Shown here: piece after piece, positions 51,647 through 59,962 of the stretch
Layout: every line of letters begins with the position of its first letter
Position numbering within the stretch: the stretch's first letter is position 1
From: Paenibacillus sp. FSL R7-0345
GTDB lineage: Bacteria > Bacillota > Bacilli > Paenibacillales > Paenibacillaceae
Assembly: GCF_038595055.1 (NCBI RefSeq)
Contig: NZ_CP152002.1
Coordinates: 5,922,001-5,986,000, forward strand
DNA length: 64,000 nt
Direction: 5' to 3'
The notes under the pieces: generated by a model
Told to the model about the DNA's origin: nothing
What the model saw: the letters and a program-made list of their open reading frames with translations, nothing else
Database searches by the model: none
Position numbers and translations under genes: made by a program

Positions 51647-52741
51647 TTATTTCATGCTCCGGATCAGTTCCTGTGCCTGACGTTCACCGTCATAGTCGGA
51701 AGACTGGGCAATCTTGTAACCTTCATGAGAGTAGATCGCGATAACTTCTTTGCCTTCAGGGGTTTCAGCAATTTCCATGAACGATTCCTGCAGTGCTTTT
51801 TTCAGCTCGTCATTCATGATCGGCGAGTTTTTGCTTACGCTGACAGTGTCATTGTAAATCGGCTGTGTTACGCCGATAACGTTGGTCTGATCCCAGATCG
51901 GGCCAGTGCCGCCGTACTCGGTTGTCCATTTTTCTTCATTGTCACGGCGTGCATCGGCAAATGCGACAACAATGTCAGCCTGTCCGGCAGCAAGGCGGGC
52001 AAAGGAGCTTCCGTACGAATCGGACTGTGTTACCTTAGCCAGGTCAGTCAGGCTCTTGCCGTATTTCTCCTGCAGCCACAGTGTCGGATAGATGTAGCCG
52101 GCAGAGGATGAAGTAGACATTACAGCCCATGTAGCGCTGTTCAGATCTTCCCAAGTCAGCTCTTCGCCGTTGTTCACTTTTGCAGCCAGCTCTTGTCCTT
52201 TAGCGGAAGGACCTGCGATGAGCAGTGAGCGGTAGTAGGAAGCCTGCTCTGTATCAATGCCTGTAGTCGGCTTGTTATCATTCCAGTCCTTCGGATTGTC
52301 GGAATCATTAGACAGCGCTTTGCGTGTGGATGTCAGGAGAACTTCTGCCCCGTCATCGTACAGTGTGTATGTACCGCCTGGAATCAGACCAACATCTGTT
52401 GTTCCTGCACTGAGTGCTTCTCCCACTGCTTCATACGTTGTTCCTACATCAATTTGTACATCGCCCACTGCGAAACCTTTGGTATCCAGCTGTTTCTTCA
52501 GCAGCTCTTTCAACGGTTCAGTAGCTGTTATGATTTGATCCGGATCTTTGGAAGGGACAAAGCTTACTTTCAAAACATCAATGGCTGTGCTAGCAGCAGG
52601 CTGTTCTGTTGCCGCTGCGCTATTTGCTGCTGCCGAGTTGTTCACATTTCCGTTATTAGCCGAATTGTTATTTGCGCTGCATCCTGCCAGCAGTCCGATT
52701 GCCAGTACCCCTGCAAACAAGTGCTTCATTCTTTTTTTCAC
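51647..52741 (-). CDS. phnD: Phosphonate-type ABC transporter substrate-binding lipoprotein
   Basis: 364 residues. Lipobox LLAGC, Asn/Ala-rich linker, then a PhnD-family domain: LKVSFVPSKDPDQI, GTTYEAVGEALSAGTTDVGL, SSAGYIYPTLWL and AAGQADIVVAFADARRD. The start is GTG 52741 with GGAGG 8 nt upstream. First gene of the phn operon. PhnD proteins bind alkylphosphonates, phosphite or hypophosphite; which one here is not visible, and no C-P lyase or phosphonatase gene is near. Confidence 0.93.
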   Translation of the reverse strand: MKKRMKHLFAGVLAIGLLAGCSANNNSANNGNVNNSAAANSAAATEQPAASTAIDVLKVSFVPSKDPDQIITATEPLKELLKKQLDTKGFAVGDVQIDVGTTYEAVGEALSAGTTDVGLIPGGTYTLYDDGAEVLLTSTRKALSNDSDNPKDWNDNKPTTGIDTEQASYYRSLLIAGPSAKGQELAAKVNNGEELTWEDLNSATWAVMSTSSSAGYIYPTLWLQEKYGKSLTDLAKVTQSDSYGSSFARLAAGQADIVVAFADARRDNEEKWTTEYGGTGPIWDQTNVIGVTQPIYNDTVSVSKNSPIMNDELKKALQESFMEIAETPEGKEVIAIYSHEGYKIAQSSDYDGERQAQELIRSMK

Positions 52742-52938
52742 TTAGAGAACCTCCACTTTTTTTCGTCTTGGAAAAAGACTGTATTTTTTTGAGTGCTTAA
52801 TCACTATATAATCCAATTGTTAAATAGCTCACATAGAAATGTAATCGCATTGATAAAACTCTCAGGGTCTAGCAGATTCGTAAATTTGTGTGATAGAATA
52901 GTCCAATCTTTCTAGAAAAGCGGTAAAGGAGCGTAAAA

Positions 52939-54534
52939 ATGTCTTCTGAGCAATGTGAAGTGGTTCTTATGGAAACCAGTGATCTGCACGGATTTATACT
53001 GCCGGGCAGCTATGCTACCCGCTGTGGAGTACCGTATGGACTGGCACGTACAGCAAGGATTATCAAGGAGATCCGCCGCACTTATCCGCATACCCTGCTT
53101 ATCGATAACGGGGATTGTCTGCAGGGTACTCCTCTAACGTACTACCATGCCAAGGTGAACAGCCTGCTGCCGAATCCGGTGATCGCCTGCCTGAATGAGC
53201 TGCGTTATGACGCTGCCGTTCTGGGCAATCACGAGTTCAATTACGGACTGCCTTATCTGCGGAATGCCGTAGAAGCTTCGGACTTCCCTTGGTTGTCCGC
53301 CAATACGTTGGATGCATCTACCGGCCAGCCGGCGTTCGGCGCACCTTATCGTATATTTGAATTGGAAAATGGTATACGGGTCGGCGTCCTGGGGCTGACA
53401 ACCTCCTATATCCCGGTCTGGGAGCAGCCGCAGCATATCGACGGGCTGCATTTTGAAGATCCTGTGAGTACGGCGCAGATATGGATTCCCGTCATGAAGA
53501 CTGTGGGAAAGGCGGATGTGATCGTAGTGTCTTACCACGGAGGCTTTGAGCGTGATCCTGAAACCGGTCTGCCGACTGAGCCCTTAACCGGGGAGAACGT
53601 TGGCTACGCACTCTGTGAGCAAGTGGAGGGCATAGATGTCCTGCTTACAGGCCATCAGCACCGGGCCATAGAGAACTGCAGTATCAACGGGGTATGTGTA
53701 GTGCAGCCAGGAAATGAAGGCAGATATTTAGGAAAAATCACACTGCAGCTGGAGCGGCATCCGGAGGGCTGGCGTGTGACCCGCAGCAAGTCGGAGTTAA
53801 TCTCCACTGCGGAGTATGAGCCGGATCAGACTATCCAGCAGCTTGTGGGCGAAATCGAGGAGCTGACCCAAACCTGGCTTGATCAGCCGTTTGGCTTTGT
53901 GGACGGGGATATGACGATTCGCTCCCATGCCGCTGCCCGGCTGCAGGAGCACCCGCTGATTGAGTTTATTCACCGCGTACAGCTGGACAGCTCCGGCGCG
54001 GAACTGTCAGCTGCGGCCCTGTTCGACAATGTATCTCCCGGCTTCGGTGAGGTCATTACGATGCGCGAGATCGTTTCAAACTATATTTATCCCAACACCC
54101 TGAAGGTGCTCCGGGTTTCGGGGGCAGATATTAGAGCTGCACTCGAACAATCGGCAGAATATTTCACATTAAACGCAGAGGGCCAGATCACCGTAAACCC
54201 GGCCTTCCTGTCACCCAAGCCGCAGCATTTTAACTATGACATGTGGGAAGGGATTGAATATGAGCTCGACATCTCTAAACCGGCCGGCCAGCGGGTAACA
54301 ATGCTGCAGCGGAACGGCCAGCCGCTTGGTGCAGACACGGAATATGATGTCGTCATGAACAACTACCGCGCAGCCGGTGGCGGCAACTTTGCAATGTTCC
54401 AGGGCAAGCCTGTCGTTAAGGACATTCCGGTTGATATGGTCGAGCTGATTGCCGATTATATCAGCGGACGGGGCCGGATCACAGCCGGGGTTAACCACAA
54501 CTGGCGGGTTATTGGCGGGGTAACGAGTAATTGA
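52939..54534 (+). CDS. Cytosolic 5'-nucleotidase/cyclic phosphodiesterase-like metallophosphatase
   Basis: 531 residues. Metallophosphatase domain (TSDLHG near residue 13, DNGDCLQGT about 55, LGNHEFNYG about 95, SYHGG about 195, GHQHR about 237), then the C-terminal 5'-nucleotidase domain with NYRAAGGGNFAMFQGKPV. There is no signal peptide, unlike the usual secreted members, so it resembles YunD-type intracellular enzymes. ATG 52939 follows AAAGGAGCG. It is divergent from phnD; shared regulation by phosphorus need is likely but not shown. Confidence 0.9.
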   Translation: MSSEQCEVVLMETSDLHGFILPGSYATRCGVPYGLARTARIIKEIRRTYPHTLLIDNGDCLQGTPLTYYHAKVNSLLPNPVIACLNELRYDAAVLGNHEFNYGLPYLRNAVEASDFPWLSANTLDASTGQPAFGAPYRIFELENGIRVGVLGLTTSYIPVWEQPQHIDGLHFEDPVSTAQIWIPVMKTVGKADVIVVSYHGGFERDPETGLPTEPLTGENVGYALCEQVEGIDVLLTGHQHRAIENCSINGVCVVQPGNEGRYLGKITLQLERHPEGWRVTRSKSELISTAEYEPDQTIQQLVGEIEELTQTWLDQPFGFVDGDMTIRSHAAARLQEHPLIEFIHRVQLDSSGAELSAAALFDNVSPGFGEVITMREIVSNYIYPNTLKVLRVSGADIRAALEQSAEYFTLNAEGQITVNPAFLSPKPQHFNYDMWEGIEYELDISKPAGQRVTMLQRNGQPLGADTEYDVVMNNYRAAGGGNFAMFQGKPVVKDIPVDMVELIADYISGRGRITAGVNHNWRVIGGVTSN

Positions 54535-54570
54535 TAAAGAAGACGATGTTACTAATGTAACCCATCAAAC

Positions 54571-54613
54571 AAAAAACGATCTAAGCACCCAATAAGTGTC
54601 CAGATCGTTTTTT
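54571..54613. terminator. Bidirectional terminator
   Basis: AAAAAACGATCT and AGATCGTTTTTT are exact arms with a 19 nt loop; U-runs on both strands. It ends the nucleotidase gene and the convergent defence operon. Confidence 0.88.
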
Positions 54614-54615
54614 TC

Positions 54616-56454
54616 TTATTTTGCAGCTATCCAGTTCCGGAAAGTATAAACTAACAAATCCAATCCAACCGTATTGCTATGCTCTCCCGGATATAGCTGC
54701 AGAAACGTTCCGCAGCCGGTTTCCATCATCGGCTCATGCTGCTCATCTCCAGGATAGATACAAAGGACATTATGCACAGGGGTCCGTTCGTATCTTTTTC
54801 TGCCCTGCTCCATGCTTACATATCTGAACATAAAGTATCCCGACATCTGCTGCATAGTATCGGTATAACCCTGATCTGCATAAATATTCCGGACAGGACG
54901 ATACTTTACCTCCAGGATCATAGAAGACACAAAACGTGTTTCATTGGTTGCTGAATGATGATCTGCAAATAAATCAATGCGGATATCCGGTTTGCGTCTG
55001 GTATCCGGACTAAAGAAATGGGTCTGTTTCGTTAAGGCCATCTGGTCAACATTTTCTACCTGCTGGTCATACGTAATGACGATGAGACTGCTGCCTTTTT
55101 TCAGCCTCACTGCTGTCCCCTCCTGCAGGCCGCCCATATAATAGTTTTGCTGTAACTGCTCAGTGATCGTATCATGATAAGGCTCATATCCAAGATAACC
55201 AAAGCTTTCGATCGTCTTAAAAAGCACATAATATTCGTAAAGCAGGGATGTAGGTTTAACAACGGGAACGAGCACCTCTTTGCCCTGACGCCCGTCTGAC
55301 TTATTCCATGAAGCGGAACCCTTCCAGATTTCATAAATAACACCATAAGCATGATGATGGCCCAGCAGCAGCCGGCGGGGTGCCTGATCCTGGATTCCCC
55401 GCCAAAATACCGATTGAACCGTTTTTCGTAATGTACTGTAATTATACTGGCACTTCTCTTCAAACTTTTGCAACTCACTCAGCTGCTTGGCTAGTAAGGC
55501 CAGATTCTGTTTTTTTCCGTAAAGCGTATTAGCGGTTTGATCCAGATGATTCCTCGCTACCACTTTACGCTGTCTCAGCTCCTGGAGGCTTCTTTCCTCC
55601 TGCTCAATGATATTCTCCAGCCGGTCATGCTGTAAGGAAAGGAGATGGTAGTCTGCATGCAGCGCAGTGATGACTTGTCCCATCGTAGCCAGGATCGACC
55701 GCACCCAGTATTTAATCAGACGGTTAGATTCCGAATCCGCATGCAGCTCCATACGCCGGTTTAAGGTCTTAACGCCCTCATATTTTGCTCCATGACCTGC
55801 CGCGCCCCAGCGGACACTCTTTAACGTTTGCCTGCGCTGGGCCGACTCGACCAGATAGATTTGTTTCAGTTCCGCTTCATGATTCAGTTCAATAACCTTC
55901 AGAGCCTGAAGCAGCTGCTTCTTGACCCCCTCATACCAGGTAAAATATCTCCATGACGCATATTGCTTCAGCACTTCTGTATCTGCGACAGCCCGTTTCA
56001 TCTTAAGATAGTCCTGGATCAGGCCTTCCAGTGTCTGGTTCAACGTATCATGCATCGAGATCAGCTGTGCTTCATCAACGTTTCTGGGCCGGACCTCGAA
56101 GGTTCCATAATACGTAAGTCCCTGATGGATAACCCGGTACTGATATAATCCGCAACGCCAGGGATATTCCTCAGTACTCCGGTTCAACAGATGCCTGTTA
56201 TGCTCCCTGGACAAAATAACCGGTTGTTCCGCCGCAGTTTCATTTCGTTCGACTAATTGATCCCACAGAAGAATAACTTCATCATCTTCCCGGCCATTCG
56301 TCAGCTCCACACTTAGCTGCAGATTTTCCGTAACCCCAACAGGGCTAATGTCTGCCGGCTGCAGCATAAGATTATCCAGGGGAATCTGTTTGACGGATGC
56401 ACCTTCCCCTTCCCATAAAGTCAGAAGAAACGGCAAATCAGTTGGCATAACCAT
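54616..56454 (-). CDS. DUF2357/PD-(D/E)XK nuclease, McrC-like partner
   Basis: 612 residues. An N-terminal beta-rich part (NLQLSVELTNGREDDEVILL, YRVIHQGLTYYGTFEVRP) resembles DUF2357, a long helical middle follows, and the C-terminus has a PD-(D/E)XK core: KPDIRIDLFADH near residue 490, SMILEVKYRP near 514 and QGYTDTMQQMSGY. It overlaps the AAA+ gene by 17 nt. Known DUF2357 nucleases pair with McrB-like NTPases and cut DNA after NTP-driven assembly. The nuclease triad Asp-Glu-x-Lys looks intact, so it should be active. Confidence 0.8.
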   Translation of the reverse strand: MVMPTDLPFLLTLWEGEGASVKQIPLDNLMLQPADISPVGVTENLQLSVELTNGREDDEVILLWDQLVERNETAAEQPVILSREHNRHLLNRSTEEYPWRCGLYQYRVIHQGLTYYGTFEVRPRNVDEAQLISMHDTLNQTLEGLIQDYLKMKRAVADTEVLKQYASWRYFTWYEGVKKQLLQALKVIELNHEAELKQIYLVESAQRRQTLKSVRWGAAGHGAKYEGVKTLNRRMELHADSESNRLIKYWVRSILATMGQVITALHADYHLLSLQHDRLENIIEQEERSLQELRQRKVVARNHLDQTANTLYGKKQNLALLAKQLSELQKFEEKCQYNYSTLRKTVQSVFWRGIQDQAPRRLLLGHHHAYGVIYEIWKGSASWNKSDGRQGKEVLVPVVKPTSLLYEYYVLFKTIESFGYLGYEPYHDTITEQLQQNYYMGGLQEGTAVRLKKGSSLIVITYDQQVENVDQMALTKQTHFFSPDTRRKPDIRIDLFADHHSATNETRFVSSMILEVKYRPVRNIYADQGYTDTMQQMSGYFMFRYVSMEQGRKRYERTPVHNVLCIYPGDEQHEPMMETGCGTFLQLYPGEHSNTVGLDLLVYTFRNWIAAK

Positions 56455-58489
56455 GTACAGTCAGCTCTTTCGCTTTTTTCTTCAACATTTGAAGCGAATG
56501 CTCAAATGTCGAGCTTTTCTGGCTGGACACCGCTTGAAGAATACGAACCAGTTCGCCTTCCTGGTAAACATCGCCATGAAATTCCCCGACCAGTCTGCCG
56601 ATTGTTGCTTCCATTCCGGAAATCTTGGATAAGACCCGCTGCTTAAACTGGATATCCAAAGCCGTCTCCCTACTTATTGCTAACGAGCCGTCAGCCAAAA
56701 CAGGAACATTACTGATGTAATGGGCAATGGCACAGACTACCCTGAAGGATATTCCCAGCTGGCTGTCAGCCTGCTGCATCGTTTCATGAATTTCGTCCAT
56801 TAGTGAGATCTCATCATCCGTCAAGTCAGAGATGTTTCCGTCAAGGCTCCTCATCCATCCCTCCCTGAACACCGTTCTGGAAACAGGAGCTGCCGTATAT
56901 GGACCGGCGGTTTGATCCTGCTGCATGCTGTGCACCTCTCTGAAGCTTAGTTTCCGCGGTGTAATGATATTGGCCCGGTCGAGCAGCCGGTGAGAAAACG
57001 CTTTGGTCGTCTCATCAAAATTCACCGTACCCACAAAGATGACATTATCGGCGATCTTGACTTCAGGCGGATAAGCATTAGTACACTGCTTCTGCGAATG
57101 ATACAAACGAAGCAGGCGTTTGCTTGCTTCTAATTCGAGTAATGAGATAAACGGGCTGAACCAGTGCTCAACCTGCGCCAGATTCATCTCGTCAAAAATA
57201 AACATATACATTTGCTCAGGATTAGCCTCTGCTTCTATCAGCAGGCTGACAAGCCCCGTTTCACTCTCCAGGTATTCACCTGTGGTCGGATTCAAGAACC
57301 CCAATATATCCCCGGGCTCATGATAAGAGGGCGAAATCGGCAGCATTTTCAGATTCTTACCGTACTCCAGACCAAGCGTCTCCCCATACAACAACGCCAG
57401 CTGTGATTTTCCAGTGCCGGACATTCCGCCGATAATCGTCAGCATGTTTGTTTTTAAGCTCAAATGTAAATTTGTAAGGTCCGCCTGGTCAAAATAGAGC
57501 CCCTCGGAGATTGCGTTATCTGCCAAGTGATCTAAAAATTCAGCTTCACTGACTTCCCGCACTGCCGTTAACTGCTGTACCGCATCATGGGCCAGTACAT
57601 GAGCCGGCTCGTCAGCAGGTTCATTCACTACCGGAGCATGCTCTATATTCATCGTCTCAATTGTGCCTGTCAGCAGTTGTTTTTTCTTCCGCTCAAGCCG
57701 CTTGTCCTTAGCCTCATGCAGGGAGAAACTATTAGCCTTCATTTCTCTCTGCAGACCGGCAAGATATCCGGAGGTCACTATGTATGCCTGATCTGCCTGT
57801 CTGATCAGCACGTTATTAAAGAACTCATGGGAGACCTCCAGGCAGCGGACCTCATCCGGATTTTGCAAATAGTATGTAGTAGGATTGCCCGATGTTCTAA
57901 GTTTCAGATTGCTGTACAGCACCTTGTCGAGATAAAGGAAGGAGGGGCCTCGTAAAAGATCAGGGTGGTGCGGCAATACAAAAGGTCTTCCTTGCTTCAG
58001 ACGCTCTTCAAAGTCTCCGCCTCTTTCATTCACTCCTAATAAGGGGCCCGGGATGATTTCATATTTTTCATCTGCTGCCTGCTCATCAGCCTCTTCAACC
58101 TTCAGAATATCCAGAAACAGGTTCGTACTGCTTGAAGACAGCGAGAAAAGCACCAGCTTGTTCTCCAGGCTTTGCTGCAGCCTTTTCCTCTGGTCCTCCG
58201 GATTCAAATTGCTGAAATTGTGGACGAGCTGAGACTTTATTTTCTGCAGATTGTTGGGGCTTCGGGTGCTGCCGCGGAAGATTTTGTTCTGGTAGGCAAA
58301 GTATTGGGCAATCTCATCCGGAAGATCCGACAGGCATTTAAGATGAAAAGTAATAAAATCATAACTATCCACCTTAACCGGCTCCAGCATGGAATAAGCC
58401 AGTTCTTCTTCTGTTGTTAATCTTCCGACAAAAACCGCCTTCTTCAAGCGTGCATCAATGTCACTTGTAAGCTCACGTGTTAATTTCAT
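56438..58489 (-). CDS. McrB-like AAA+ ATPase/GTPase
   Basis: 683 residues. The first about 340 residues form an unknown domain, perhaps target recognition. The AAA+ module has Walker A GGMSGTGKSQLALLYGE near 357, Walker B MYMFIFDEMNLAQVEHWF near 432 and sensor-I segment VGTVNFDETTKAFSHRLLDR near 487 with the arginine-finger-like end. The Walker-B-DEMN pattern is McrB-like, but the classical McrB MNTADRS motif is replaced by NFDETT, so nucleotide choice is unclear. ATG 58489 follows GGAGCAATGAT inside the end of the coiled-coil gene. It should power the nuclease coded next. Confidence 0.85.
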   Translation of the reverse strand: MKLTRELTSDIDARLKKAVFVGRLTTEEELAYSMLEPVKVDSYDFITFHLKCLSDLPDEIAQYFAYQNKIFRGSTRSPNNLQKIKSQLVHNFSNLNPEDQRKRLQQSLENKLVLFSLSSSSTNLFLDILKVEEADEQAADEKYEIIPGPLLGVNERGGDFEERLKQGRPFVLPHHPDLLRGPSFLYLDKVLYSNLKLRTSGNPTTYYLQNPDEVRCLEVSHEFFNNVLIRQADQAYIVTSGYLAGLQREMKANSFSLHEAKDKRLERKKKQLLTGTIETMNIEHAPVVNEPADEPAHVLAHDAVQQLTAVREVSEAEFLDHLADNAISEGLYFDQADLTNLHLSLKTNMLTIIGGMSGTGKSQLALLYGETLGLEYGKNLKMLPISPSYHEPGDILGFLNPTTGEYLESETGLVSLLIEAEANPEQMYMFIFDEMNLAQVEHWFSPFISLLELEASKRLLRLYHSQKQCTNAYPPEVKIADNVIFVGTVNFDETTKAFSHRLLDRANIITPRKLSFREVHSMQQDQTAGPYTAAPVSRTVFREGWMRSLDGNISDLTDDEISLMDEIHETMQQADSQLGISFRVVCAIAHYISNVPVLADGSLAISRETALDIQFKQRVLSKISGMEATIGRLVGEFHGDVYQEGELVRILQAVSSQKSSTFEHSLQMLKKKAKELTVHGYAN

Positions 58490-59774
58490 TTATCATTGCT
58501 CCTTCGAAATAATAGATGATTTGTCTTGTTACCGCGCTTACGCCGCCGCTTACCGATTTAAATGGACGCTCATAAGCTTCAATAAGCTCATCCAGGTAAA
58601 ATTGCTCTTTTGACGAAAAGCTGTCGGAATGAACAAATATATATTTAATGCCGGATTCCAGTTGATGCTCCAGCAAATCCTGCGTATCCCGGATCGTAAT
58701 AATCTGCTCTGCAGGGAGCAGGTTAGCGTAGTCCTCCCGGTCAGAACGGGTAATCAGTACAAAATCCGACTCTTTAACAAGCCGGTATTCATCTGCTCCC
58801 CGGGCAGCGGCAGCCTGTGTTAAGGAGATTTGCTGCTGCATGAGTGAATCCTTTTCCGCCTGCATTGACGTGCGCGTCTTTTCCAGTTCAGCTTCAGCAG
58901 CCGTCAGCTTGCTCTCAAGCCCGGAAATCACCTTTTTGAATACAGCTTCAGCTTCTTCTCTGTCCGTGTTCAGCTTTTCCAGCCTTTTAAGCTTGCGCTC
59001 CTTGGCCTTGTCTTCCCTTTCCAGATCACCCTTTTCCTTCAGCAGGTCGGTCATTATTTTCCAGACTGCCTTCTGGCTGTCATGAAAAGCCATCTGAAAA
59101 AAGGCAGCCTTTTCACCCTCCGTCCATTTGCTGATCTCGCCCATTTTAGTAGATGCTAGCGAGGCAATTTCGCCGCTCTCCACTGAGCCCTTTTCCTGGA
59201 GCCAGTCCTTCAAACTGCCCTCTATTTCCGGATTCAGATCCAGCGCTTCTTCCATAAGAAAACGGACGGCATCTGTTGCCGGAGGATCTTCCCAGGCCAG
59301 GGCTTTTATTTGCAGCTGCCTTTTAAAGGCCAGCTTTTTTGTCCCCAGCTCTTCCAGAGGATGCTTCTTTTCTTCTATGTTCTGCTGCATTTTAACCACA
59401 TTCTCATTAAAGAGCGCCGGGAATAATATGCCGGTTACTGCAACAGCTTCTGCGGGAGAAACGGTATCCCCGATCCTGTATGTATGACAAAATTCTTCAA
59501 AATCTATTTTCGCTTCCTTTACCTTCATTACATTGGGGTCATACCATTTCTCCATCCAGGAAACCGGATTGGTGAATTTCTTTATTTTCTCCACTGTTTT
59601 TTTGCGCAGCATGGCTGGCGGGGCCTTTACCGGATTTTTGAAGCCTTGTATTGGCGGCTGAACGATTGCAGCCATCCGGCGCACTTCATTTTCACTCAGC
59701 AGCTTATAGATCATTTCCAGCCAAATCTCTGAATCAATAGTTTCTTCAACGTTTTCTTGAGCTTCTGTGGCCAT
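58473..59774 (-). CDS. Coiled-coil protein of the McrBC-like operon, function unknown
   Basis: 433 residues. Residues about 1-235 are helical without known motifs (WMEKWYDPNVMKVKEAKIDF). A strong coiled coil spans about 240-325 (REDKAKERKLKRLEKLNTDR, ESKLTAAEAELEKTRTSMQA). The last about 105 residues form a small alpha/beta domain (YRLVKESDFVLITRSD, YIFVHSDSFSSKEQFYLDEL, YERPFKSVSGGVSAV), which looks like DUF2325 in its FVHSDSFSS and KPF-type blocks; that likeness is tentative. ATG 59774 follows AAAAGGAGATCC. First gene of the overlapping trio; it may act as sensor or scaffold. Confidence 0.7.
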   Translation of the reverse strand: MATEAQENVEETIDSEIWLEMIYKLLSENEVRRMAAIVQPPIQGFKNPVKAPPAMLRKKTVEKIKKFTNPVSWMEKWYDPNVMKVKEAKIDFEEFCHTYRIGDTVSPAEAVAVTGILFPALFNENVVKMQQNIEEKKHPLEELGTKKLAFKRQLQIKALAWEDPPATDAVRFLMEEALDLNPEIEGSLKDWLQEKGSVESGEIASLASTKMGEISKWTEGEKAAFFQMAFHDSQKAVWKIMTDLLKEKGDLEREDKAKERKLKRLEKLNTDREEAEAVFKKVISGLESKLTAAEAELEKTRTSMQAEKDSLMQQQISLTQAAAARGADEYRLVKESDFVLITRSDREDYANLLPAEQIITIRDTQDLLEHQLESGIKYIFVHSDSFSSKEQFYLDELIEAYERPFKSVSGGVSAVTRQIIYYFEGAMINEINT

Positions 59775-59902
59775 AGTGGATCTCCTTTTGTTGGTTTCTA
59801 CTTGTATATATTAAATCATAGCAGTCAGTCACTTATTTGCCAGGGAATGTATGTTCTTTTCTCCATAGATAGCTTCGACTATATAAACCCGGATATATGA
59901 TA

Positions 59903-59937
59903 ATAGGCCTTCCTCAGATATTTTGAGTCAGGCCTAT
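59903..59937 (-). terminator. Hairpin downstream of the PD-(D/E)XK gene
   Basis: ATAGGCCT and AGGCCTAT flank an inner CTCA/TGAG pair. No U-run follows on the minus strand, so termination is uncertain; it separates the nuclease gene from the coiled-coil gene. Confidence 0.45.
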
Positions 59938-59962
59938 CCATTGATGCTCTATAAGTAAAATC

